This document shows positions 33,742-44,180 of a DNA stretch of 64,000 nucleotides, in pieces. The notes under the pieces were generated by a model. It was given only the letters and a program-made list of their open reading frames with translations, did not search any database and was not told where the DNA came from. The translations under genes were made by a program, and so were the position numbers. Location of the stretch: contig CM056743.1 in assembly GCA_029851415.1 (NCBI GenBank), positions 69,470,186 to 69,534,185 on the forward strand. The letters are read 5' to 3'. Positions within the stretch are counted from its first letter, which is position 1, and every line of letters starts with the position of its first letter. The DNA comes from Eretmocerus hayati. Its lineage: Eukaryota; Arthropoda; Insecta; Hymenoptera; Aphelinidae.

Positions 33742-34502
33742 GAGAGCGAGAGATACATCCAGGAGGCCGCCCAGACCCGTAGGGGGCTTTGGGTGTGACC
33801 TTCGGGTGGCACTTGGAGCTTGAGGGAGCGACGCCCCTCCGGACCCGAATCCTACACTTACACTTCCACACACTACACCCTACATGCACCATACTTACGC
33901 CTGCTCAAGCATTATACAAACATACCAACATTATACAGAACACGCATCACACGGAACACCACACCCGTGCTGGTCTGGTCCGGGTCGGCCAGCATGCAAT
34001 TCCAGGCCCTGGAAAACAGAAGAAAGAAGATGATGTACAGCATTGACGGCAAGAATTCCCCAAGTGAAGCGGGGCCCCATTCGGATCTTGGGGGGGGGGG
34101 GGCGCAACGATGCAAAGCGCGCTACCAGTGGCACACTTGGCTGGTGGACTTACGCGTAAAGCTACAAGCGATGGAACTACGCCACAGGCGGAAGGAGTTG
34201 GAGGAAAGGACCAATGCAAGAGAGAGATAGACCTCACCCCAAACAGCAAGAAGAGGAAGGGTTTGAGTGAGGAAGTGGAAAAACGAGTGCTAAGACAATC
34301 GAAGCTCACTTCTTCCGTCAAACTAGGGAAGAATGCGAAGGTTGCAGCAGGAGCACAAGAGGCGGCAGGGAAGCTGCTGAGGAAGAACCCCGTGCTCAGG
34401 ATCCGTGTTATGCAACCTAGCAACGGGGTTGATGACGCCGTTAACTCGAGCTCAGACTCGAGCGAGTCCGACTCCACTATGGGGTCCCAGGGGAACGGAA
34501 CA
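33742..34502 (+). pseudogene. Probable R1-like LINE leader and ORF1 fragment
   Basis: From 33991 a frame starts MQFQALENRRKKMMYSIDG and runs into a 14-bp G tract (about 34089-34102), after which coding continues in another phase (34110-34502). The second part is Lys/Glu-rich, then Ser/Asp-rich (SSSDSSESDSTMGS). This resembles the N-terminal part of R1-type ORF1 proteins, with no zinc knuckles yet. It ends abruptly at the TRIM-like element. Near 33759, 20 bp match part of the R1-like RT gene, perhaps a scrap. The family call is weak. Confidence 0.35.
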
Positions 34503-34532
34503 TGTTACCGGGATGGCTTGCGCCACGGGGCA

Positions 34533-36042
34533 CACGGTGTCCTTGAACCAACTTTAAATGAGTCGGAAGACCACCTCGCCAAATATTTTCTTAAATGGTT
34601 GTTCAGGGCTCAAATAACATCTTCCAACTGTTTTTAAAATCGCCTACGTTAGAATTTTCAAATAAATCAACTTTTATGATTTTTTTGAAAAAATTGTTAA
34701 AAAACGACTTTGATGCGCTTTGGTGATGATGAACGCTTAGTTATATGCTTCAAATTTCACAAAAATTTCGTCACAAAGTGCAGATGGTTCATGACACTCT
34801 ATCCCAAACTATTCGCAATGTAATACGTAGAGGAAGGGATAGGCTTCGTGAGCTGTGACTAATGCTTGGGTAGAGAGTCAGATATGGCCAATATAGAAAG
34901 GTCCACCCATCTATATTGGGAAATTTGTCGTCCGCTCACGGCTCTGTCTTCTTCTTACTCACATTGGTCCTAATCATATGTACACAATGCCTTGGACTCT
35001 CGGCAAGGTCCTCATCGCGCAACAAAAGCTCTCACTCCGGTTCTGGAGAGCTTGCAGGTTCGTCATACCTGCTCCACATCTCGCATTTGAGTGGAAGGGG
35101 TAGCTCTATCGTAGTTCTAAGATGCCATGTGCTTGCTTTCATGAAGAGAATCGACTTAAATTTTGGGTATTGTGCATGAAAAAGGAGGTGGGAGTGCAGA
35201 AGCTGAAAAGAGACATGGAAGACTGCTCCAAAAATGTTCAGCGATTGACGGTCAGAATGATGAAGTACCTTTATCTATATGTCAGGCATAGGTAAGTCAG
35301 ACAGGTCAATCCATCATTCTGACCGTCAATCGCTGAACATTTTTGGAGCAGTCTTCCATGTCTCTTTTCAGCTTCTGCACTCCCACCTCCTTTTTCATGC
35401 ACAATACCCAAAATTTGAGTCGATTCTCTTCATGAAAGCGAGCACATGGCATCTTAGGACTACGATAGAGCTACACCCTCCACTCGAATGCGAGATGTGG
35501 AGCAGGTATGACGAACCTGCAAGCTCTCCAGAACCGGAGTGAGAGCTTTTGTTGCGCGATAAGGACCTTGCCGAGAGTCCAAGGCATTGTGTACATATTA
35601 TTAGGACCAATGTGAGTAAAAAGAAGACAGAGCCGTGAGCAGACGACAAATTTTCCAATAAAGATAGGTGGACCTTTCTATATTCGCCATATCTGATTCT
35701 CTATCCAAGCATTAGTCACAGCTCACGAAGCCTATCCCTTCCTCTACGTATTACATTGCGAATCGTTTGGGATAGAGTGTCATGAACCATCTGCACTTTG
35801 TGACGAAATTTTTGTGAAATTTGAAGCACATAACTAAGCGTTTATCATCGCCAAAGCGCGTCAAAGTCGTTATTTGACAATTTTTCCAGAATAAATCATA
35901 AAAGTTGTTTTATTTGAAAATTCTAACGTAGGCGGTTTTAAAAACAGTTAGGAGATGTTATTTGAGCCCTGAACAACCATTTAAGAAAATATTTGGCGAG
36001 GTGGTCTTCCGACTCATTTAAAGTTGGTTCAAGGACACCGTG
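34533..36042. mobile_element. Foldback element 3 (1.5-kb inverted repeat, GGCA duplication)
   Basis: Arms meet near 35290 and are complementary over about 700 bp each. The ends read CACGGTGTCCTTGAACCAAC and its complement. GGCA flanks both ends (34529-34532 and 36043-36046). The empty site is present in the other LTR at about 37310-37325 (CCACGGGGCAACTTCG), which proves the boundaries. An 87-codon frame appears once in each arm as a mirror image (34916-35179 plus, 35395-35658 minus) and starts with a hydrophobic segment; I do not count it as a gene. No transposase is present. Confidence 0.9.
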
Positions 36043-36046
36043 GGCA

Positions 36047-36488
36047 ACTTCGTGGGCCACAACAGTGGCTCATACGTTAGAAGGTCGGTGGCCCTGAAAA
36101 GGGCCGATTGGGGTTTGGGGGTTAGACCTGAAAAGGGCTGATGTCGCAGTTAGGTGGTCACGGATGCCCGTTGTCCTTGGCGATGTCGCAGGAAGCTGAT
36201 CAGGAATGGGCCAACCAGCGTGGAAGTTGCTCCTGCAACCTTTATTGAAGCCCCAAGTGTGGGAAGCGCGCCATTGGGGTCAGCATCGCCTGCTCCAGCG
36301 AGCGCGTCGGGGAGAGTGAGTGGCTGGCGGATCCCGTCTCCTTGGGTTGAGACTCCGATCCCTGGGGGCCGGCGAGTAGATGGCGTCGTCCATGGTCGTG
36401 GTAGGTCCGTAGAACTCGCCTCGAGCTTCCGGTTCCGTGTGGTCCTGGGTCGAGGGTAGTTTCCGACGTAAGGAAGTTCGCCCGAGCG
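36047..36488 (-). repeat. TRIM-like element, 3' LTR (main part)
   Basis: The stretch matches 37321-37762 with few differences. The missing 30 bp of this LTR lie at 34503-34532, left of the foldback element. The total is 472 bp, the same as the other LTR. Confidence 0.8.
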
Positions 36489-37290
36489 TCGTAAGAGCTC
36501 CTGGGCGCGTTAGTGCCGTAGAAGCTTCAAACATCATCCCGAGGGACAGATAGGGACTGCCACTAGGTCGGAACACTCCCGAGCGCGTCAGCGCTGTAGA
36601 AGTGGACCTGGGTGTGGGTACCCGTCCGGTGGTCTCCCGAGCACGTTAGTGCTGTAGAAGTCCAGCCGGAGGGGCCGTCGTGGAAGTTGGTTGAGGCACC
36701 GGTTTTGAAAACACGGGGCTCTGTTTCTGTTGCGGGCAAGGATGGACGCCACCTAGCGGTGGCGTGGCGAACTGCTCGGGCTTTTGAGCCACCCGAGGCT
36801 ATGGTGTGGGAGAGGAGATGAGGGAGGGAGATTGTGCGCAAGGCGTGGGATTTGGCAGCTGGTATCATGCCCGGATTTGGAAGAGCCTTGCGTATGATCC
36901 GTTTACGATGTATGGGGGTCGGAGCGGTCACTCGACGAGTGGATAATGCTGGGGCACTAGCCACGCAGCGAAGTGGTACCACGAGCACCAGAGTCTTGAA
37001 AGCTCTGCCCTCCTGGACAGCGAGAACAGCTCAATGGTAGCCGGATGATGCGGAGTGTGCAACTCCGAGATGAGACGTGGAGGTTGGCGTGGGCGGTGCT
37101 GTACCACCTATAATCTGCAGGTGGAGATGAGGGCGCCACTGAGTGTTTAAGCACTCTCAGAAGTGCGCGGATCCCGTCCAGGCTGACGGGGTCGATTTGA
37201 CTGGATCGGATGAGGATGAAGCTAGTCGGAAGAGCTGGTGAGTCCGTCTGCGTATCGACGCAGTGTTCTAGCCCCACGTCGGGCGCCACT
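36489..37290 (-). other. Internal region of the TRIM-like element
   Basis: GC-rich, with no supported gene. A motif of the type CGCGTTAGTGCCGTAGAAG occurs three times, about 75 bp apart (near 36508, 36585 and 36642). The primer binding site is at its right end. Confidence 0.55.
37271..37288 (-). promoter_or_regulatory. Primer binding site, tRNA-Lys type
   Basis: Minus strand TGGCGCCCGACGTGGGGC, starting 2 nt after the LTR end. Its first nine bases (TGGCGCCCG) match the Lys-type primer site familiar from retroviruses and many gypsy-like elements. It shows that the element is read on the minus strand. Confidence 0.75.
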
Positions 37291-37762
37291 TGTTACCGGG
37301 ATGGCTTGGGCCACGGGGCAACTTCGTGGGCCACAACAGTGGTTCATACGTTAGAAGGTTGGTGGCCCTGAAAAGGGCCGATTGGGGTTTGGGGGTTAGA
37401 CCTGAAAAGGGCTGATGTCGCAGTGAGGTGATCACGGAGGCCCGTTGTCCTTGGCGATGTCCCAGGAAGCTGATCAGGAATGGGCTAACCAGCGTGGAAG
37501 TTGCTCCTGCAACCTTTATTGAAGCCCCAAGTGTGGGAAGCGCACCATTGGGGCCAGCATCGCCTGCTCCAGCGAGCGCGTCGTGGAGAGTGAGTGGCTG
37601 GCGGATCCCGTCTCCTTGGGTTGAGACTCCGATCCCTGGGGGCTGGCTAGTAGATGGCGTCGTCCATGGTCGTGCTAGGTCCGTAGAACTCGCCTCGAGC
37701 TTCCGGTTCCGTGTGGTCCTGGGTCGAGGGTAGTTTCCGACGTAAGGAAGTTCGCCCGAGCG
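37291..37762 (-). repeat. TRIM-like element, 5' LTR with the empty foldback site
   Basis: This uninterrupted 472-bp repeat carries the unoccupied target of foldback element 3. A plus-strand frame of 101 codons occurs in both LTRs only because they are repeats. Confidence 0.8.
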
Positions 37763-37864
37763 ACGCGGCGGGAAGGGTCGTAGGAAAATTTTACAGAGAA
37801 CCAGTCCAGATGATCCGGAGGCGCTAGTAAGTTCAATTGTTCTACGGAATAATCTTTTCCCAAG

Positions 37865-39178
37865 ATGGCGGGAAGTAAAGAGCCTCCGGACAAACGAAAT
37901 GTGAATTATACATGCCATCCTAGAAAAGGAGTAAAAGTCTACGTGTGCATATTTTGTGGAAACGTATATCACAAGAGTGACTTTAACAGAGAAAAAAACA
38001 CCAAGTTCTTGGGCGATGTTCTCGTAATATGCCCAAATCATGAAGACCTAACCTCAAATGAAGAAGAACCACTTTCAGACTCTGCAAAATGTGTTATTGC
38101 TGAAATTAGGATGCAAAACCAGAAAATCAATGAATCATCGGATGAAGATGATGATTCAAGTGATTCTAGCTCAAGACATAAGGATACTAGTAATAAGACA
38201 CATATCAAGACAGAAAACAAACTACTCAGAGAGTTGAACAGTGAATTGAAGGAAAAGAATGAGTTATTAAGAAAACTACTAGATAAACAAGAAAAACAAG
38301 TCACCACCTACAGTTATACGTTGGAAAAACAGCCAAATCAAAGTAAGCCATTGATACCTAGAATCCTTGTCAAACCAAAAGATGTAACTGCCGATGATCC
38401 GGATACATGCACAAAAGTCAAATAAGTTATTAAAAATGATATAAATAAGCCCATTAAAACAGTCAAAGAGACTCGACAAGGCACAATCATAGTTTGTGCT
38501 AAGAAATAAGATGTAGAATTGACAGAAAGAGTTATCAAAGAGAAGATGGGTAAAGAGTATGAAACATCCATTGAAAAGTTGGGCAACCCAAGAATCAAAA
38601 TAGTGAATGTGGAGAATGACATGAACACACAAGAACTTGAACAAGATATAAATGAGAGAAATTTCAGTGGCCATGATCAAAGTGCCGAAATATCACATGT
38701 CTACAAGAATAGTAGTGGGAAGCAAGGAATGATCTTGGAAATAACTGGTGAAATCTATGAACAAGTGAGAAAAGAGAAATACAGAGTTTTCGTTGGTCAT
38801 GGAAGTTGTAGAGCATACGATGATCTGAACATTGGTTTGTGTTACAAATGTGGTGGATTTGGCCATAGTGAAAATAAATGTACTAATGAATCTATCTGCC
38901 TGAAATGCTCAGGAAATCACAGCACTCAGGCATGCAAATTGGTCAATGGTTTCAAATGTGCAAATTGTAATTACAGTAATGAACACCACAACACAAATAA
39001 AAACATCAATCATGCATTGAATGATACAACTCAATGTGGAATTCTAAAAGGTAAAATTAAAAGACAACTGGATGCAACAAACTATCCACAGCTGCCAGCA
39101 GTGCCAAGATATCTCAGCATAGGTAAAAAAGAGATCCAGCCTCGTCGTAAGAAGAATGTTGACAAGCGAAGTAGCTGA
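37865..39178 (+). pseudogene. LINE F ORF1: zinc finger, coiled coil, CCHC knuckles
   Basis: A single phase runs from ATG 37865 to 39178 with two TAA stops (near 38423 and 38507). The N-terminus has a Cys/His cluster (YTCHPRKG, VCIFCGNVYHKSDF, CPNHED), followed by an acidic Ser-rich linker and a leucine-rich coiled coil (LLRELNSELKEKNELLRKLL). The C-terminal part has zinc knuckles CYKCGGFGHSENKC and CLKCSGNHSTQAC, plus a third CANCNYSNEHH. This nucleic-acid-binding ORF1 differs from those of LINEs H and L, which have no knuckles. It overlaps the start of ORF2. Confidence 0.8.
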
Positions 39179-39407
39179 AGCTGAAGAAGAATGTGTGTGC
39201 ATCCGTGAAACTGAATGTAATGATATGAATTACTACAATCTGAATACAAGTAAAGAGAGAAGTATAAGAGTGATGCATATGAATGTGCGTAGTATTAAGA
39301 AAAATTTTGAACAAATGTGTGTGATGCTAGGAAGCATGATCGATGAACCTGATGTGATAGTATGTACAGAGACTTGGAAAATTGAGTGTCTAGGGTTGTA
39401 TGAAATG

Positions 39408-41006
39408 TATGTATGTATGTATGTATGTATAGTACTTTATTACACCTTGAGGTAGGACTCCGTCTGGTGTTTACGAATTAACAAAAGAGCATATAAAAAT
39501 AATGTTAAAGATAATCGCATGTACTGAAGAACATGTAGCATGATAGTATAATCGACAGACTACAGAGTTTCTGCAGATACGCATTACAAATAGTAGAACT
39601 TGTGCAATATCTTACATAATCAAGAAATGTTTGAAGTGTTACTATGAAGGTTTGATAAGAATTTAGAACTTTAATTCAGTATTTCCATATTTGATCCTTG
39701 GACAATCTGAGCTTGATCTCCGGGTCGAAGTTGAAGTCGAAAAGCTCGAAGAAGGGGTTAGAAGATCAAACATCAGCACCCATGGTATCACTTTCTATTG
39801 AGTTATGATGCGTTATAAGATCATTAGTATTTAGATTTCCAGCGAAAACAAACTAACATCACGAGAATTTCAAATTTCGATTTTATGTACATTTTGAGTT
39901 TGATCACTCGGTCGAAATATCAGTCGAAGTGCTCAGGGAAATGGTTTGAGAGATAAAACTCGAAATATACAATATCGATTGATGATCAAAAATAGGATTA
40001 GTATATCAAGTGCTAACAAAAAGCTACTCGATCAAATAATCCACATGTTTGGAAAGTATAAGGATTCTGTGCTCAGCGAATATGTTGATTTTCAGCAAAC
40101 TCAAAATTAACGTAAGAAAATTTTCAAATTTCGATTTGATGAACATTTTGAGCTTGATCTCTCGGTTGAAGTATCAGTCGAAGTGCTCAGAAGGATGGTT
40201 TGAGAGATAAAACTCAAAATATACAATATCGATTGATGATGAAAAGTAGAAATTGTGTATAAAGTGCTAACAAAAGCTACTTATCAAAATAATGCACATA
40301 TTCGAAAAGTATACGAATTGAGTGCTCAGCGAATGATTGATGCAGGGAATAGTTAACGACCCAGAGATTGTGATGCAAGCTGCAAAAATATACTAAATGA
40401 TTTTTCGGGCAATATCGTCTGCCTCAGGTTGAACTGAACGGACTGAAGTCCCAGAATTCGCCATCGAGTAACATCATGTTTGGCTAGATATAAATTGTTG
40501 TGAAACTGAACTTAAAAAGGAAAGCAATCGATCTACTTTCGAAAATAAAGGGAAACTGAGTCATATAACGAAAGTGTCGTCAGTGAATAGGAATCCTAGC
40601 TGATTAGTTACACCGAGTTCCACACAGTATTCACGGCCTTTCGGAGTAGAACGTATTTACATAGCACGTCGTCAGCATGGTGGGTCATCTTCATGTTTGA
40701 GGCGCTGATGTTGCATATGCTGAACTCGGCACCGCTACACCCGATCAGCAATTTCGGTGCTACACCGGAGTCCACGAGTCTCCACATGGCAACCTAACCT
40801 CAACGGTCGGTTGTTGTTTCTTCTTTCAATATTTGCGAATTTCACTTCCAGACCACTTGGAGAACAACACCACTTGTATTTAGCAATAAGGCGCTTGCAA
40901 ATAACTGTAAAAGAAATACGTCCGAGGGCACAAAGGGGCAGACAGAATCTAACAAACGGAGACAGTGCAGAATGCGTGTGTTGAATACTTACAGCAGACG
41001 ATGGAC
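39408..41006 (-). mobile_element. Non-coding non-LTR element with (ATAC)n tail, inserted in LINE F
   Basis: On the minus strand it starts near 41006. A splice donor (GTAAGT, 40992-40987) comes after about 14 nt, and an excellent acceptor (TTTCTTTTACAG) ends at 40905, giving an 88-nt intron. It ends with AATAAA near 39444 and a (CATA)n tail (39408-39433). It interrupts the endonuclease codons of LINE F between EMN and GYDVV-type sequence; GAAATG/GAATG at the borders may be the duplication. There is no coding frame. Its middle is a tandem duplication. It looks like a SINE-like or ORF-less LINE derivative. Confidence 0.65.
39840..40345. repeat. Two tandem copies of a 254-bp unit
   Basis: CAAATTTCGATTTTATGTAC at 39871 and CAAATTTCGATTTGATGAAC at 40125 mark a 254-bp period. 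Blocks such as CAGTCGAAGTGCTCAG, GGTTTGAGAGATAAAACTC and ATATACAATATCGATTGATG repeat in the same order. The unit lies inside the (ATAC)n-tailed element. Confidence 0.8.
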
Positions 41007-42884
41007 GAATGGGTATGACGTAGTATATAATGAAAGTACGCATAATGTAGCAGATGGAGTACTGGTATATGTTAGAAGCTCACTGCAAACAAAATATGAA
41101 GTCATGAACTATAGAAAGGTCAAAGTCATTGAAACAGAAATTGAACAACACCAAAGAACCAAAGTCTTAGTTAGTAGTTTATATAGAATCACAAGGTTCA
41201 TAAAAGAGAATTCATAGAATCTATCAAAGCACTGATTACAGTGAGATAAAACTATGATAAACACTTTGTAGTGGGGGATTTTAATATAGACATACGCAGT
41301 CAGAGTTTTGAAGCACAAGACCTTCTAAATGATTTTCTTGAGAACAAATATATACCATGCATAACTAAAATCACAAGGAAATATAATTTGGGGGGTGGTA
41401 CCTGTATTGATAATATTTTTGGAAAATTCAGTGGGACTTGCATAGAATCACATGTTTGAAGATATAAGATTACTGATCATGATCCTACTATGATACACAT
41501 TTTTACTCAGGAAAAAACTCTAGAAAATGTGAATACAGAAGGGAAAGAAATCGATCAGGTTAAACTACTCAATTTAGGAAAAATGATCAATTGGGAAAGT
41601 CTAGCCATAGAGAATATAAATGACTCAGTGGATAGAATTATAAATCAGGTAAAGGAACTTGCAGAAAAAGCCTCTATCAAACAGAGAAACAATTTTCAAC
41701 CTAGAAAGCCATGGATAACGAAAGTTTTGATCAAATCATGCAATATAAAAAATAGATTGTATGAAGAATGGCAACAAGATAGAAACAACATGCTACTTAG
41801 AGGAAGGTTTAAGAAATATTCTAATAAGTTAAGCAATCTGATTAGTTACGCAAAATTTAGGTATGAAAGGGAAAGAGTTAGAAAGATGTCAGGGAACAGT
41901 AAAAGACTGTGGAATTATGTGAAAGAAAAAATTGCTACTACTAGAAAACAAAAACAAAAAATCAGAATTGGAGATAAGGCAGGTAAAAGAATTGAAAACA
42001 ACAAAAACATTGCTGATCACATGAATAATTTTTTCAGTAAAATTGGATTAGAACCAACGGGAAATGCTGCCCAGTCAAGTCATGATAATATTAAACTAGA
42101 CGGGAAGCTAAGGAATCAACGAACATACTCCATTTTTCCTACAGATGAGCAGGAACTCAAGAAAGTGATTCTGAACATGAAAAACAAATATAGTGGTGTA
42201 GATAATATACATGCAAATGTTATCAAATCATTGAGTGAATTTTTAGTTAAGCCTCTCGTTATCGTGTTCAATCTATGTGCTGAGACAGGATTCTGGCCTG
42301 AGCATTCTAAAATAGCAGAAATTTTTCCAATCCATATATCAGGGGACAAAGAGAACTCGAACAACTATAGGCCTATATCGCTGATCTCAAATTTTGCCAA
42401 AATTTTTGAACGCTTGATTTATGATAGATTATATGAATTTCTTGAGAAGAATAATATAATTTCGGCCAGGTAGTTCGGTTTTAGGAAGCATTTGAGCACT
42501 AGAGATGCGATAGCTACCATTAGTGAATATATATATGAAAACCTGGGGAAAAGTATGCCGATAATTGCAACTTTCCTAGATTTGGCTGAAGCTTTCGACA
42601 CAGTTTGTCATAGAATATTACAACGAAAATTAGAACTTTATGGCATACGTGGTAGAGCATTAGACTTATGAAGCAATTACTTGGAAAAAAGACAGCAATA
42701 CGCTCAAGTAAATGGAGAGATAAGTAACAAAGCAGAGGTCAAAGTGGGAGTACCGCAAAGTACTATCCTTGGTCCTCTGCTTTTCATCATATTTATCAAT
42801 GACTTGTTAATTTTATGTAACAGTAATTTGATTCCCTATACTGATTATACCGTAGTCTACTGTAATGGACTTGACTGGAACTCA

Positions 42885-43213
42885 CAAGGGGAGCACTTGA
42901 CTTCCGGATCACCAATCTTCCCCAAAATTTTTTTACAGTTTGGTATCACCTAGGATATGAAGAATCCAGAGTAACTCCGTCAAATGGGCCCCCTGCTCAG
43001 AGCTACAAGCTAAAACATTAGCATTGCGAGTATATCTATATATTTCACTTTTTAACATGGGCTTATATGGGCAATGCTAATATGATAGGCTGTAACTTCG
43101 GACAAAGGGCTCATTTGACGGAGTTACCCTGGATTCTCCATATTCTAGGTGATACCAAATCGTAAAAAAATTTTGGGGAAGATTGGCCACCCGAAAGTTA
43201 AGTGCTCCCCTTG
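42885..43213. mobile_element. 329-bp MITE in LINE F RT (TCA duplication)
   Basis: The ends read CAAGGGGAGCACTT and its complement. The arms are imperfect inverted repeats over nearly the whole length around a short centre at about 43040. TCA flanks both sides (42882-42884 and 43214-43216). Removing it with one TCA joins the RT codons in frame (DWNS with AEVKMNSYL). Its end block is shared with foldback element 2 (16304-18096). Confidence 0.9.
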
Positions 43214-44180
43214 TCAGCTGAAGTTAAGATGAATTCATACCTAGCTGAAATTTCAAACTGGCTGAGAAAAAATCACCTAGCACTAAATGTCCAAAAAACT
43301 GTTTACATCACTTTTGCAAATTATGACGATAAGAAACCAGAGAAGTAAAAAGTCTCAATAGGAGGTACCATGATTGAAAGTGTTGAAATCGTGAGATACC
43401 TAGGTATAATGATTGATTCGAATATGAAATGGAAAAAACATATTGAAAATATAATTAAGGCGAGGCCGTAGTCCGCGGCCATCTTGAAAAAGCTAGGGAG
43501 ATCGACCCGAATCCGTTATGTGAATATTTCGAATTTTACTCAATCAAATCCCTTCATATTTTGTATGCGTCAACAAAATGTATGTAAGAATTGCGCTATG
43601 GAGCGAAATCCCACAAAAATAGACGAAAAAACTTCCATGATAAGCGCTGGACAGACATGTACAGATGTCGTCTGCTCCTGTGGTAAGGCATGCTGTTATA
43701 CTTCATTCTATAATTTTGTGATCAGCTCGTTTTTTCTCACATTCACTCCATAGCGCAATTTTCTTAAGTTCGTCGATAATAGTAGGACCCTTATTGGTTG
43801 ATAATTCCCTATAAAACTTGAGATAAATCCAGAACAGCGATCAGTTATATGATGACAACCATAATTTTCCGTTTCTTCAAAGTGGTCAGACTGATCAGGG
43901 AGCGCGAGAAAACCGTCTGCTTCGATCATGCACGTTCCCGTGTGTTGTCATCGCGGATGTGAGACTTGTAAGCCGCGACTTCCCGGTGGAAAGCGACGGC
44001 CCAGCTGATGATATTATATGTCATCATCGCCCGGACCCGGGTCCTTTGTCGCGCGAGATTTCTGCGATCAGGCATGGTGGTGAATCTGATAGCCGTCCGC
44101 TGCGACATGCATCTTCTTGCATCTATTGGCAGAGAGCTCAGTGCAACATCAAATTTGCAAATTTGCATGCACGAGCCTTT

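Larger units (their letters stand above)
34503..37762 (-). mobile_element. TRIM-like non-coding LTR element with a foldback insertion
   Basis: Two 472-bp direct repeats flank only 802 bp of non-coding DNA: 37291-37762, and 34503-34532 joined to 36047-36488. In minus orientation the 5' repeat ends in CCCGGTAACA, and 2 nt later comes TGGCGCCCGACGTGGGGC, a lysine-tRNA-type primer binding site. This layout is that of a terminal-repeat element in miniature. The LTR start (CGCTCGGG) is not the usual TG, and I found no target duplication, so the outer ends are less certain. A 1.5-kb foldback element sits in the downstream LTR. Confidence 0.7.

Noticed and set aside
33759..33778. 20-bp match to the R1-like RT gene
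   Set aside because: Too short to support a separate element; recorded as a possible scrap at the start of the ORF1-like fragment.
34916..35658. An 87-codon frame with a hydrophobic start, present twice on opposite strands
   Set aside because: Same reason: it lies in both arms of foldback element 3, and there is no known motif.
36154..37733. Two near-identical 101-codon frames suggesting a duplicated gene
   Set aside because: They fall inside the two LTRs of the TRIM-like element, on the strand opposite to the element.
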